From an uncultured Alphaproteobacteria bacterium (GTDB taxonomy: Bacteria; Pseudomonadota; Alphaproteobacteria; CAAHEQ01; UBA3637): a DNA stretch of 6,879 nt. The notes beneath the pieces are model-generated. The model ran no database searches. It saw only the letters and a program-made list of their open reading frames with translations, and was not told the origin of the DNA. Positions 1 to 6,374 of the stretch are shown here, one piece after another. Position 1 is the stretch's first letter. Every line of letters begins with the position of its first letter. Both the position numbers and the translations under genes were made by a program. The DNA is taken from contig CANREI010000063.1 of the NCBI GenBank assembly GCA_947629595.1, forward strand, positions 1-6,879. The letters run 5' to 3'.

Positions 1-110
1 GTTCCGGCTTTTTAAAACAGCTTATGCAACACACCGATTTAAAGCTTTAAATTTTGATACGGCGAATTGTTTTTTTTTCAACAACGGTAAAATATATTTT
101 TTCCCCATTG

Positions 111-138
111 TTTTATTATGCATAAAAAAATAATAAAA
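111..138. repeat. Short AT-rich inverted repeat
   Basis: TTTTATTAT at 111-119 is the exact reverse complement of ATAATAAAA at 130-138, separated by 10 bases. It lies just upstream of the candidate promoter of the SnoaL-like gene. It could be an operator or a chance palindrome in AT-rich DNA. The rest of 1-214 shows no gene. Confidence 0.3.
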
Positions 139-155
139 TGCAAGCTAAAAAAAAC

Positions 156-184
156 TTTAAAACTTTAAAAATATTTGCTATATT
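156..184 (+). promoter_or_regulatory. Candidate extended -10 promoter for the SnoaL-like gene
   Basis: TATATT at 179-184 is preceded by TG at 176-177, giving an extended -10 (TGcTATATT). A weak -35, TTTAAA, lies at 156-161 with a 17-base spacer. The predicted transcript start near 191 leaves a leader of about 24 nt before the ATG at 215. The region is very AT-rich, so chance matches are likely. Promoter identity is inferred from consensus only. Confidence 0.4.
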
Positions 185-214
185 TCATTATCAACAATTT
201 AAAAAGGAAAAAAC

Positions 215-645
215 ATGAAAAAATCATTCGCCGTTACCGAAAGAAATAAAGCCGTCATGCGCCGCTTTGAAATTATGATTAACACAAACGATAAAGCCTT
301 GGCCGATGAATTGATTTGCGCCGATGCGTTGTTTCAAACGCCCGTTTCTCCCACGCCGTTAAAGGGGGGGCGGGGTATTTATCCGTTGTCGATTTTATGC
401 GTTCCGGCTTTTCCGATGTTCAATGGAAAGCGCAACAAATGATTGCCGAAGGAAACATTGTTGCCGTTCTTTGGCATTTGACGGGCACGCATAACGGCAC
501 GTTTTTGGGGGTGAAACCAACCCATCAAAAAATATCAACAACGGTCATGAACTTTTATTATTTTAATGAAAACGGACGAATCATCAATGATATTGCCGCC
601 GACGGTATGATCGGCATTTTGCGCCCGTTGGGATTGTGTCAATAA
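215..645 (+). pseudogene. SnoaL-like (NTF2-fold) protein, frameshifted
   Basis: Two overlapping frames together make one small SnoaL/ester-cyclase-like protein. The first frame starts at ATG 215, six bases after an AAGGA Shine-Dalgarno (204-208), and gives NKAVMRRFEIMINTNDKALADEL up to PLKGG. The second continues with GYLSVV, MIAEGNIVAVLWHLTGTHNG, and ends at TAA 643-645. The switch falls at a run of seven G (364-370). One extra G would join them as PLKGGAGYLSVV, matching the PLxGxxGY spacing usual in this family, and give about 143 residues, a normal length. SnoaL-like proteins are small cone-shaped alpha+beta folds that act as cyclases, isomerases or hydrolases on small molecules, or have no known activity; the substrate here cannot be told. 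As written, the product would stop after 75 residues (stop at 440-442). The cause may be a sequencing error in the homopolymer, slippage-based switching, or true decay. No partner gene is adjacent; the next gene has its own leader. Confidence 0.8.
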
Positions 646-659
646 CCCGTTACGACCCT

Positions 660-690
660 TTGCAAACGCTTTTTTTAAGTCTCATATAAA
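660..690 (+). promoter_or_regulatory. Weak candidate promoter for the Hpt-regulator-kinase operon
   Basis: TATAAA at 685-690 is a plausible -10, and TTGCAA at 660-665 a partial -35 with a rather long 19-base spacer. Transcription would begin near 697, leaving about 48 nt before the Hpt start. A second -10-like string, TATAGT (721-726), is too close to the Shine-Dalgarno to leave a leader. The operon promoter could also lie elsewhere. Confidence 0.25.
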
Positions 691-744
691 AAAAGGCTGG
701 TAATTTTCATTCATTTTTGATATAGTAAAAGAAAGGGCAGAAAA

Positions 745-1191
745 ATGACAGAAAATCAATACATTCCCGATGTTTTCAAAAAAGAAACGCTCGGAACGGA
801 CATTCAAACGGAAAATTTGGAAAAAAAGGCCGATCAAGTGATTCGCGATTTAACAGGCACATTTCTTTTAAGCGCCAAAGAAAACATTATCCGATTAAAA
901 GAATTGCTCTCTGTTTTGCAAACGCAATCTCAACCCTCGATTGCCAAAAAAGAGCTTTATCAAACAGCGCATGACCTGAAAGGGCAAGGCTCGGTGTTCG
1001 GTTATGCTTTAATAACGGCACTTAGCAGCAATATATGCAAAATTTTACAAAAAAACAAACTCTTATCGAATGAAGAACTTGATCTTTTGGAACAAGATAT
1101 TGCCGATATGGCGCTTGTATTAACTTTTCCGCCACATACGCAAAATGAAACTTTACGCCATATTCAAAAACGATTGGATAACAATTCATGA
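745..1191 (+). CDS. Hpt (histidine phosphotransfer) domain protein
   Basis: This 148-residue cytoplasmic protein is a stand-alone Hpt protein. The phosphotransfer motif AHDLKGQGSVFGY (residues 75-87) puts the phosphoacceptor at His76, with the usual HxLKG context and a following glycine. Helix-forming sequence on both sides (about 24-62 and 68-130) fits the four-helix Hpt bundle; the first 20 or so residues look like an unstructured tail. There is no membrane segment. Hpt proteins carry phosphate between receiver domains and hybrid kinases. The start ATG at 745 follows GAAAGGG (731-737) by seven bases. The stop codon overlaps the regulator start (ATGA, 1188-1191), implying translational coupling and a shared pathway with the regulator and kinase downstream. 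The oddity is the partnership: the kinase in this operon is an orthodox HisKA enzyme that should not need an Hpt step. The Hpt may act as a phosphate sink, a modulator, or a link to another hybrid kinase. Confidence 0.88.
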   Translation: MTENQYIPDVFKKETLGTDIQTENLEKKADQVIRDLTGTFLLSAKENIIRLKELLSVLQTQSQPSIAKKELYQTAHDLKGQGSVFGYALITALSSNICKILQKNKLLSNEELDLLEQDIADMALVLTFPPHTQNETLRHIQKRLDNNS

Positions 1192-1868
1192 CAGATATCA
1201 ATAAACCTCACTTGCTTGTAATTGATGATGATACGCGGTTGAGAAAGCTGCTGAATAAATATTTAAGCGAAAACGGCTTTCAAATTTCACAAGCCTCCAA
1301 TGCCCTTGAAACAAAAGAACTTTTGAAACTCTTTACGTTCGATTTATTGATTATGGATGTGATGATGCCGGGACAAAACGGGCAGGAACTCACGAAAGAA
1401 TTGCGCGCGTCGGGGTTTGAAACGCCCATTTTAATGTTAACGGCCATGGGCGACATTGATAATCGCATTTCGGGACTGGAAGCCGGCGCCGATGATTATT
1501 TGCCGAAACCTTTTGAACCCAAAGAACTCTTGTTGCGCATTAACAATATTTTAAAACGGCAAACACCTTTAAAAACCACCGATATTTATTTCGGCTCGTG
1601 TCGCTATAATACCAAAACGGGACAATTATATCAAAAAAATGAACCGATTTTACTCACAAATACCGAACAGGATTTATTGAAAATTCTGATTCGACATATC
1701 GGGAATCCCGTCACGCGCGAAGAGATTGCTCAACAAATTCAAACCGAAAACGAACGCGCCGTTGATGTGCAAATCACACGTCTGCGCAAAAAAATTGAAA
1801 CAGATATTAAAAAACCGCTGTGTATTCAAACCGTGCGCGGACAAGGGTATGTATTGGTGCCGAAATGA
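1188..1868 (+). CDS. OmpR-family response regulator (receiver + winged helix)
   Basis: This 226-residue DNA-binding regulator has two domains. The receiver (about 7-123) shows the acidic pocket Asp13-Asp14, the phosphoacceptor Asp57 in LLIMDVMMPG, Thr85 in LMLTAM and Lys107 in YLPKPFEP, so every catalytic residue is present. The C-terminal winged helix (about 130-226) has the recognition helix around RAVDVQITRLRKKI (190-203) and the wing VRGQGYVLV near the end. It should be phosphorylated by the kinase encoded next and bind DNA as a dimer to control transcription. The start ATG overlaps the Hpt stop as ATGA, and its own stop overlaps the kinase start in the same way; only a weak GGA (1176-1178) precedes the start, so translation is probably coupled. 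The GADDYLPKPFEPKELLLRI stretch is typical of alphaproteobacterial OmpR-type regulators, often named OmpR or PetR; I cannot assign a specific orthologue or regulon. Confidence 0.95.
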   Translation: MTDINKPHLLVIDDDTRLRKLLNKYLSENGFQISQASNALETKELLKLFTFDLLIMDVMMPGQNGQELTKELRASGFETPILMLTAMGDIDNRISGLEAGADDYLPKPFEPKELLLRINNILKRQTPLKTTDIYFGSCRYNTKTGQLYQKNEPILLTNTEQDLLKILIRHIGNPVTREEIAQQIQTENERAVDVQITRLRKKIETDIKKPLCIQTVRGQGYVLVPK

Positions 1869-3307
1869 CAAAACGAAAATCTTATAAGCGTAAAAAATCG
1901 TTGCGACAAAAACTGCTGCTTCACTGGCAACACAGTTTTTATCGGTATGTTTTTCAAAACATATTATCTTATGTGCGTTACGGCATTCGCCAGATAAAAC
2001 TGCACTTTATGCCGCGCAGTTTATTTTATCGATTCGTGCTGATTATTTTATTGCCGCTCATTATTTTACAAACCATTCTGTTTATTTTCTTTTATGATCG
2101 CCATTGGGATACGGTCAGTCGACGCTTGGCGGCCGATATTGCCGGAGAAATTCAAACCGTTGCCGATTATATCAACTATCAAAACCCGACGCCCGATGAA
2201 TTAAGTATGACACTGAAACGGATGCAAAAAAATTTGGGGTTTAACATTTCTTTTTCTTACGATGCAAAACTCGAACAACAAAATCTTTATTATCACGGCA
2301 CGGCGTTTCATTTGGCCAGCGCCGTTTTGGCACTCAAATATCCCGTGGATATGCGCGAACTGTCCAATCGATATCAACAAATTTCACTGCAACTGCCGAA
2401 CGGCGTTTTAACAACCGTTGTGCCGCGAAAACGCTTTTTCAGCTCAACCGTTCACGTGTTTGTGATTTGGATGGTCGGCTCATCCGTCTTGTTGTTCTGG
2501 ATTGCCTTTTTGTTTATGAAAAATCAGGTGCGATCGATTGAACGGCTTTCCAAAGCTTCCGAATTATTCGGTATGGGACATGACGTTCCCTTTAAACCGG
2601 GCGGTGCAACGGAAGTGAGACAAGCCGGTTATTCGTTTGTGCTGATGAAAAACAGAATTCAAAAATATTTAAGCGAACGAACAGCTATGCTGGCCGGTGT
2701 GTCTCATGATTTACGCACACCGCTCACGCGTATGAAACTGCAACTGTCCATGATGAAAGATGATGAAACGGCGGCCGATTTACAAACCGATGTGGCGGAA
2801 ATGGAACAAATGCTCAACGGTTATTTGGCCTTCGCCCGCGGTGACGGCAAAGAAGAACCGCAAAACATTCGGTTGGATTCTTTGTTGGCGGATTTAATTG
2901 AAAAGCAGCGCAAAATCGGGCAAAAAATTGATTTTCACACCGAAGAAAGCATTTGCGTTTCAGCGCGGTTGAATGATATTTCGCGCGCCATTACCAACAT
3001 TTTAAGCAATGCCGATCGCTATGCTTCCAAAACAAGCGTGTCACTGGGCGTGCGTGCGCAAACGGCTCGTATTATCATTGACGATAACGGCCCGGGTATT
3101 CCCGAAAACAAACGTCGCGACGTTTTCAAGGCGTTTTATCGGCTTGATGCCTCCCGCAACAAAGCAACGGGCGGTGTGGGATTAGGTATGACAATCACGC
3201 GCGATATTTTGCTCTCCCACGGCGGTGATATTACGCTTTCCCAAAGTCCGCTCGGCGGGTTACGCGTTATTATTACCATTCCGACACTGGTTGAAAATAA
3301 AAAATAA
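1865..3307 (+). CDS. EnvZ-like membrane sensor histidine kinase
   Basis: This 480-residue inner-membrane kinase is the cognate partner of the regulator upstream. In order it has a long, very basic N-terminal tail (1-50, KRKSYKRKKSLRQK), a first membrane segment (about 54-77), a periplasmic sensor loop (about 78-196) and a second membrane segment (about 197-218). Then come a HAMP linker (about 219-271), a HisKA dimerisation domain with phosphoacceptor His281 in VSHDLRTPLTRMK, and a HATPase domain. The HATPase shows the N box (TNILSNADRYA, Asn378 and Asn382), G1 box (DDNGPGIP, 406-413), F box (FKAFYRL) and G2 box (GGVGLGM). MLNGYLAFARG after the HisKA helix is typical of EnvZ-like enzymes. I chose the ATG at 1865 because it overlaps the regulator stop (ATGA), as at the previous junction; an in-frame ATG at 1820 would lie inside the regulator gene and add 15 residues. 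The signal is unknown. The 50-residue basic cytoplasmic tail is longer than usual for EnvZ. Confidence 0.95.
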   Translation: MTKRKSYKRKKSLRQKLLLHWQHSFYRYVFQNILSYVRYGIRQIKLHFMPRSLFYRFVLIILLPLIILQTILFIFFYDRHWDTVSRRLAADIAGEIQTVADYINYQNPTPDELSMTLKRMQKNLGFNISFSYDAKLEQQNLYYHGTAFHLASAVLALKYPVDMRELSNRYQQISLQLPNGVLTTVVPRKRFFSSTVHVFVIWMVGSSVLLFWIAFLFMKNQVRSIERLSKASELFGMGHDVPFKPGGATEVRQAGYSFVLMKNRIQKYLSERTAMLAGVSHDLRTPLTRMKLQLSMMKDDETAADLQTDVAEMEQMLNGYLAFARGDGKEEPQNIRLDSLLADLIEKQRKIGQKIDFHTEESICVSARLNDISRAITNILSNADRYASKTSVSLGVRAQTARIIIDDNGPGIPENKRRDVFKAFYRLDASRNKATGGVGLGMTITRDILLSHGGDITLSQSPLGGLRVIITIPTLVENKK

Positions 3308-3314
3308 CAACGCC

Positions 3315-3343
3315 TTGACACTTTTTTAAAAACAGATTATAAT
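3315..3343 (+). promoter_or_regulatory. Consensus sigma70-type promoter for the ankyrin gene
   Basis: TTGACA (3315-3320) and TATAAT (3338-3343) both match the housekeeping consensus perfectly, with an optimal 17-base spacer. The -35 starts eight bases after the kinase stop, so the ankyrin gene is probably transcribed independently of the signalling operon. The predicted start near 3350 leaves a leader of about 25 nt containing GAAAGGA (3358-3364). Confidence 0.85.
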
Positions 3344-3375
3344 TTTAACATTTAAAAGAAAGGATCGGTCTATCA

Positions 3376-4326
3376 ATGGGCATCAATGTAAAAAAAATTA
3401 TTCGGGATCATTTGCCGGAACTCATTTCGAATAATGCCGATCAGGCTCTTTGGATTGTATTAACAGCAACCGGAAAAGAAAATAAAAAGTCAACGGCTCA
3501 AAAAGTACAGGCATTAGAAACCATTTTAAAAAACGGCGCCTTTGTTGATGCCATGTTGCCCCATCGCTCTATAACGCCGCTGCTTTACGCCGTCACGACT
3601 CGTCAAACGGAATGTGCAAAACTTTTTATGGATTACGGCGCCAACGTTCAATATCGCACTCCCACCGACATAACGCCTTTAAGCGTTGCCGTCAGGCTCA
3701 ATGAAAATGAAACCGTGCAAGAACTGTTAAATCATAAAGCCGTTCCGGAAATTGATTTAATAATAACGGCTTTACACACTAAAAACATAAAAGCCGTTCG
3801 TCTTTTAATTCAGGCCGGTATGGATATTAACGCTTTATGGAACAAAAAAATTACGCCGTTGGGAATAGCCGTTATCAGGGAAAGCCATAAAGAAGTGGAA
3901 TATTTGTTAAGTTTGGGCGCCGATCCGAATAAGCCGAATGCAAACGGCCTCACACCGTTAGGAGCGGCATTAAGCGGCAATCATATCGAGTCATTTCAAA
4001 CCCTGATTGAAAGCGGTGCCGATGTCAATCAGCCGATTATGGGAAAACCTTTGCTTTTCTATGCGGCCGATGCGGGAAAAACGGCATTCGTTAAAGCCTT
4101 AATTCAAGCCGGTGCCGATACTAAATATACTGATGCAAACGGTCACGCCGCCTTACATTATGCCGCAACGCCGGAAATTCGACAACTGCTTTTAAATGCC
4201 CGTACCGATAAAAACACTCCAACCAAAAACGGACAAGCAAATTTGAAACCGATACAACGCGCTTCATTGCCTCACCGTTTCAAACAGGCCATTAAAACGA
4301 TATTGAATAATCGGCAACGTTCATAA
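3376..4326 (+). CDS. Ankyrin-repeat protein
   Basis: This 316-residue soluble protein is built mostly of ankyrin repeats, which form stacked helical hairpins that bind other proteins. After a helical N-terminal region (about 1-60), repeats begin near residues 65 (ITPLLYAVTT), 98 (DITPLSVAVR, partly degenerate), 126 (a poor match), 158 (KITPLGIAVI), 191 (GLTPLGAALS), 223 (GKPLLFYAAD) and 255 (NGHAALHYAA). Typical ends such as GADPNKPNANG and GADVNQP are clear. The last 35 residues (LPHRFKQAIKTILNNRQRS) are basic and outside the repeats. There is no signal peptide or membrane segment, so it is probably cytoplasmic, or a substrate of an unseen secretion system. The Shine-Dalgarno GAAAGGA ends 11 bases before the ATG, slightly far, but no better start exists. 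It follows the kinase but has its own strong promoter, so a link with the two-component system is uncertain. No partner or enzymatic function can be read from the sequence. Confidence 0.92.
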   Translation: MGINVKKIIRDHLPELISNNADQALWIVLTATGKENKKSTAQKVQALETILKNGAFVDAMLPHRSITPLLYAVTTRQTECAKLFMDYGANVQYRTPTDITPLSVAVRLNENETVQELLNHKAVPEIDLIITALHTKNIKAVRLLIQAGMDINALWNKKITPLGIAVIRESHKEVEYLLSLGADPNKPNANGLTPLGAALSGNHIESFQTLIESGADVNQPIMGKPLLFYAADAGKTAFVKALIQAGADTKYTDANGHAALHYAATPEIRQLLLNARTDKNTPTKNGQANLKPIQRASLPHRFKQAIKTILNNRQRS

Positions 4327-4336
4327 CGATGCCTCC

Positions 4337-4400
4337 AAAAAGTGTTACAAAAATCGGACGGTTGTTTGAGAAGAAGCAATCGGAAAAATATGTTTGTTTT
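4337..4400 (+). repeat. AT-rich intergenic repeat, copy A
   Basis: Starting ten bases after the ankyrin stop, this stretch matches 6286-6351 (copy B) in the same orientation. The shared blocks are AAAAAGTGTT, CAAAAATCG, a following ACG...TTTGAG block, and GGAAAAA...TATGTTT(G/A)TTTT. The middle (4371-4381) has diverged. Together with copy B it brackets the pilin-like gene, and each copy is followed by a 68-nt hairpin. The core in copy A is GTGTTACAAAAATCGGACG. Confidence 0.75.
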
Positions 4401-4440
4401 CGCTATTATTGGGGGGATAAATTCACATTATTGCTAATCT

Positions 4441-4508
4441 TTTCCCCCTGTCGGCGAATGTGATACGCTACTGAAAGCAGCGCATCGCTATGGGCCGATA
4501 AAGGGAAA
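4441..4508 (-). repeat. 68-nt nested hairpin, copy 1 (3' of pilin-like gene)
   Basis: Plus-strand arms TTTCCCCCTGTCGGC (4441-4455) and GCCGATAAAGGGAAA (4494-4508) pair at nearly all 15 positions. Read as minus-strand RNA, only one position fails and two are G-U wobbles. An inner stem, 4460-4469 with 4479-4488, adds ten positions with one mismatch and one wobble around a nine-base loop. It begins 21 bases after the stop of the pilin-like gene, so it would sit in that mRNA's 3' untranslated region. No U run follows on the minus strand, so it is not a classic terminator. It is homologous to the hairpin at 6375-6442. An mRNA-stabilising or processing role is possible but not shown. Confidence 0.8.
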
Positions 4509-4529
4509 CAGGCGACAGGTTGGTTGATC

Positions 4530-6119
4530 TCACTTACATAAAGCGGAAGTGGCGGTATTGTGATCGGTGGGTCGACCCCCGGTATCGACTGTGGCATTGC
4601 CGAGGTTTACATCCCAAACACTACAGGGTTTATTACTCTTCTGCGGCCAAACCCAATCGGTCCAACCCCTGGCATTCAATGTGTTCCTTAATTCACCATC
4701 AGCACATGATTTACTTTCCGGTGCTTTACATCCTAACTCTTCAAAACTTACCAAGGTACCATATGTAGCCTTTCCTTGCGTCCCCAATGCTTCACAATAC
4801 CGTTTCGCACTCCACCAATTCATATAAGGATCCTTGTAATAGGTTATTTCACCGACTTTTTCTTCTTCCGGCGTTTCCGTCTTTTCACATGTAAAGGTAC
4901 AATCAGTGGATTCGTTACCTTCACTATCGCAGGTCAAACAACCTTTACTCCTGCAATAATATTCTGTTTTACCGTTTATATTACAATCTTGATTTATCGT
5001 GCAAGAATTAACGACACATTCTTTATATTTATTATTCCAACTTTCGCCCTCCGGACACGGTTCACAAACGCCTTGTTCGGTATTGCAAACAGGTTTATTA
5101 ATATCTTTTTCAAAGCAATTTTCATTTCTGATACACTCAACACATCTTAATCCTTCACTATCCCACAAAAGATTATCCGAACATTGAATGCATGTACTGT
5201 CTTTTGAGCAGTGATAACTTGTTCCTTGTGCTTGGCATTCCTCTTCCGTTTGACAGGTTGTGCATTCATTTCCCCTGCACACCAATGCTTCTTCACAATC
5301 CGTGTTTTCTACGCATTCCACGCACGTATTGGTTTCCGTGTTGCATTTAGGTGTATCAGGCATATCGGTGCAATCGCCATCTGCTATGCATTCAACACAA
5401 TCCGTACCATTCCAAATGCCGCTTTCGCAGGTTTTACAGGTATTATCTTCACAATAATCTGTATTATAGGGGCAATCATCATCTGCCGTGCATTCTACAC
5501 AAACATGACGATCGGTATCACAAACCGGCGTGTTTTCTAACAATTCACATTCTGCATCCGTGTCGCATTTCACCGCATTCGAATCCGAATCGGCACCGAA
5601 GATTACTTTTAATGTGTTGAGCCCCTCGCTGCAAACGCCTTTTTCTCCCTCTGCCGCATCAACCGATTTCCCGTTGATATAAAAGGCAATTTCATTATCC
5701 ATTTTACCAATTAAATTGGCAAGAGGCTTGCAAATGCCTTCGGGAATTTTTTGCATTTCAATATAATAGGCGTTCGCAACAGCGCAGGAAACCACTTTAT
5801 CGGGTATGGATGTTTCCGTTTCCATATCAAGACAATCAAAATTCGTTTTATATCCGTTAAATTGAATGTTCCCGCTATCGTAAGGGGAGCCAAGAGTTAA
5901 TTTTTCCGTCCCTTGAGCAATTTTTATTTGTGCATCGGTACGCATGATATTCATTTCATGGGCAATTTGGTTGGCTTGATAATAGTTCATTGCCAATCTA
6001 TACCCTACAATCCCGCCGATGGACAGAATAGCAATAATGGCCAGCACCCCAAGCATTTCAACCATACTCCGCCCGCTTTGAGATTGATTTTCAAATTGTT
6101 TTTTTGATTTTCTTGTCAT
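4530..6119 (-). CDS. Type IV pilin-like Cys-rich surface protein with lectin-like C-terminus
   Basis: This 529-residue exported protein has three parts. The N-terminus carries a class III (prepilin) signal: basic leader MTRKSKKQFENQSQSG, predicted prepilin peptidase cut after Gly16, then RSMVE with Glu at +5 and the hydrophobic helix MLGVLAIIAILSIGGIVGY. Residues about 40-180 form a pilin-like globular region with a few cysteines. Residues about 185-411 are Cys-rich modules of the form CVECxxxxDC...C (clear at 207, 241, 267 and 326), presumably disulfide-bonded. Residues about 420-529 resemble C-type-lectin-like or DUF1566-type domains (NWWSAKRYCEALG, LVSFEELGC, VWDVNLGNATVD, final ALCK). I infer a minor pilin or pseudopilin-anchored adhesin assembled by a type IV pilus or type II secretion-like machine encoded elsewhere. 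The start is ATG 6119 because AAAGGGAG (6134-6127) lies seven bases upstream; a GTG at 6137 would precede that site. The gene is convergent with the ankyrin gene. It is far longer than a typical pilin of about 150 residues. Confidence 0.9.
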   Translation of the reverse strand: MTRKSKKQFENQSQSGRSMVEMLGVLAIIAILSIGGIVGYRLAMNYYQANQIAHEMNIMRTDAQIKIAQGTEKLTLGSPYDSGNIQFNGYKTNFDCLDMETETSIPDKVVSCAVANAYYIEMQKIPEGICKPLANLIGKMDNEIAFYINGKSVDAAEGEKGVCSEGLNTLKVIFGADSDSNAVKCDTDAECELLENTPVCDTDRHVCVECTADDDCPYNTDYCEDNTCKTCESGIWNGTDCVECIADGDCTDMPDTPKCNTETNTCVECVENTDCEEALVCRGNECTTCQTEEECQAQGTSYHCSKDSTCIQCSDNLLWDSEGLRCVECIRNENCFEKDINKPVCNTEQGVCEPCPEGESWNNKYKECVVNSCTINQDCNINGKTEYYCRSKGCLTCDSEGNESTDCTFTCEKTETPEEEKVGEITYYKDPYMNWWSAKRYCEALGTQGKATYGTLVSFEELGCKAPESKSCADGELRNTLNARGWTDWVWPQKSNKPCSVWDVNLGNATVDTGGRPTDHNTATSALCK

Positions 6120-6126
6120 TTTCCGA

Positions 6127-6134
6127 CTCCCTTT
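6127..6134 (-). promoter_or_regulatory. Ribosome binding site that fixes the pilin-like start
   Basis: Read on the minus strand this is AAAGGGAG, seven bases before ATG 6119. It overlaps codons 2-4 of the longer GTG-initiated frame (6137), so it decides for the ATG. The shorter product also leaves a normal 16-residue prepilin leader. Confidence 0.85.
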
Positions 6135-6146
6135 CACTCTACGAAT

Positions 6147-6175
6147 AGCATAAAATAAACGTACCTTTAATGCAA
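6147..6175 (-). promoter_or_regulatory. Candidate promoter of the pilin-like gene
   Basis: On the minus strand, TTGCAT (6175-6170) and TATGCT (6152-6147) are separated by 17 bases. Both are imperfect matches (TTG of the -35, four of six in the -10). Transcription would start near 6140, giving a leader of about 20 nt that still contains the Shine-Dalgarno. The placement is good but the sequence match is moderate. Confidence 0.45.
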
Positions 6176-6245
6176 CGCGGATTCGGGGGCAAAAATTGCC
6201 TTTAAAATGCCAAAATCAAGCACTCAAAAACACTCGAAAAATCAA

Positions 6246-6264
6246 TTATTTTGGGCCAAAATAA
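6246..6264. promoter_or_regulatory. 19-bp palindrome upstream of the pilin-like gene (possible operator)
   Basis: TTATTTTGG-G-CCAAAATAA is a perfect 9-1-9 dyad about 70 bases upstream of the candidate pilin promoter and next to the inner edge of repeat copy B. The one-base centre prevents a simple RNA hairpin but suits a dimeric DNA-binding protein. It could also be a boundary feature of the repeat element. Confidence 0.4.
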
Positions 6265-6351
6265 AAATTTTTTCAAAATTTTAAAAAAAAGTGTTGCAAA
6301 AATCGTACGTTTTTTTGAGGACAGATAACTGGAAAAAAATATGTTTATTTT
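6261..6351 (+). repeat. AT-rich intergenic repeat, copy B (left arm of inverted pair)
   Basis: The first part (6261-6318) is almost identical to the reverse complement of 6732-6789 (copy C), including AAATTTTAAAAAAAAGTGTT and GCAAAAA(T/A)CGTACGTTTTTTTGA. The second part, from 6286 on, matches copy A (4337-4400) in direct orientation. It therefore belongs to both a direct pair flanking the pilin-like gene and an inverted pair flanking the putative small RNA. Confidence 0.85.
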
Positions 6352-6374
6352 ATTCGGTATTCGTTGATTTGACC

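Noticed and set aside
24..33. ATGCAACAC near the left end, resembling the repeat core GTGTTGCA in reverse
   Set aside because: Only eight bases match and the flanking AAAAATCGTACG context is in the wrong order; probably chance.
646..680. Possible terminator after the SnoaL-like gene, ending in seven T (670-676)
   Set aside because: Only about four bases (CGTT/AACG) could pair upstream of the T run, too weak to call a terminator.
1820..1864. Upstream in-frame ATG for the kinase (15 extra residues)
   Set aside because: It lies within the regulator's winged-helix coding sequence. The ATG at 1865 repeats the ATGA coupling seen at the previous junction.
4406..4597. Minus-strand open frame of 63 codons overlapping the end of the pilin-like gene
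   Set aside because: It runs through hairpin 1 and the 3' end of the pilin-like gene in another frame. That gene already ends naturally at ALCK, with a final cysteine as in similar domains.
5211..5540. Plus-strand open frames opposite the Cys-rich part of the pilin-like gene
   Set aside because: They are antisense shadows of the Cys/Asp/Glu-rich coding strand, with no domain, ribosome binding site or plausible composition.
6120..6137. GTG start for the pilin-like protein at 6137
   Set aside because: The clear Shine-Dalgarno AAAGGGAG lies inside the six extra codons and is correctly spaced for ATG 6119.
6188..6200. Small hairpin GGCAA-AAA-TTGCC upstream of the pilin-like gene
   Set aside because: A five-pair stem with no T run on either strand; too short to support a function.
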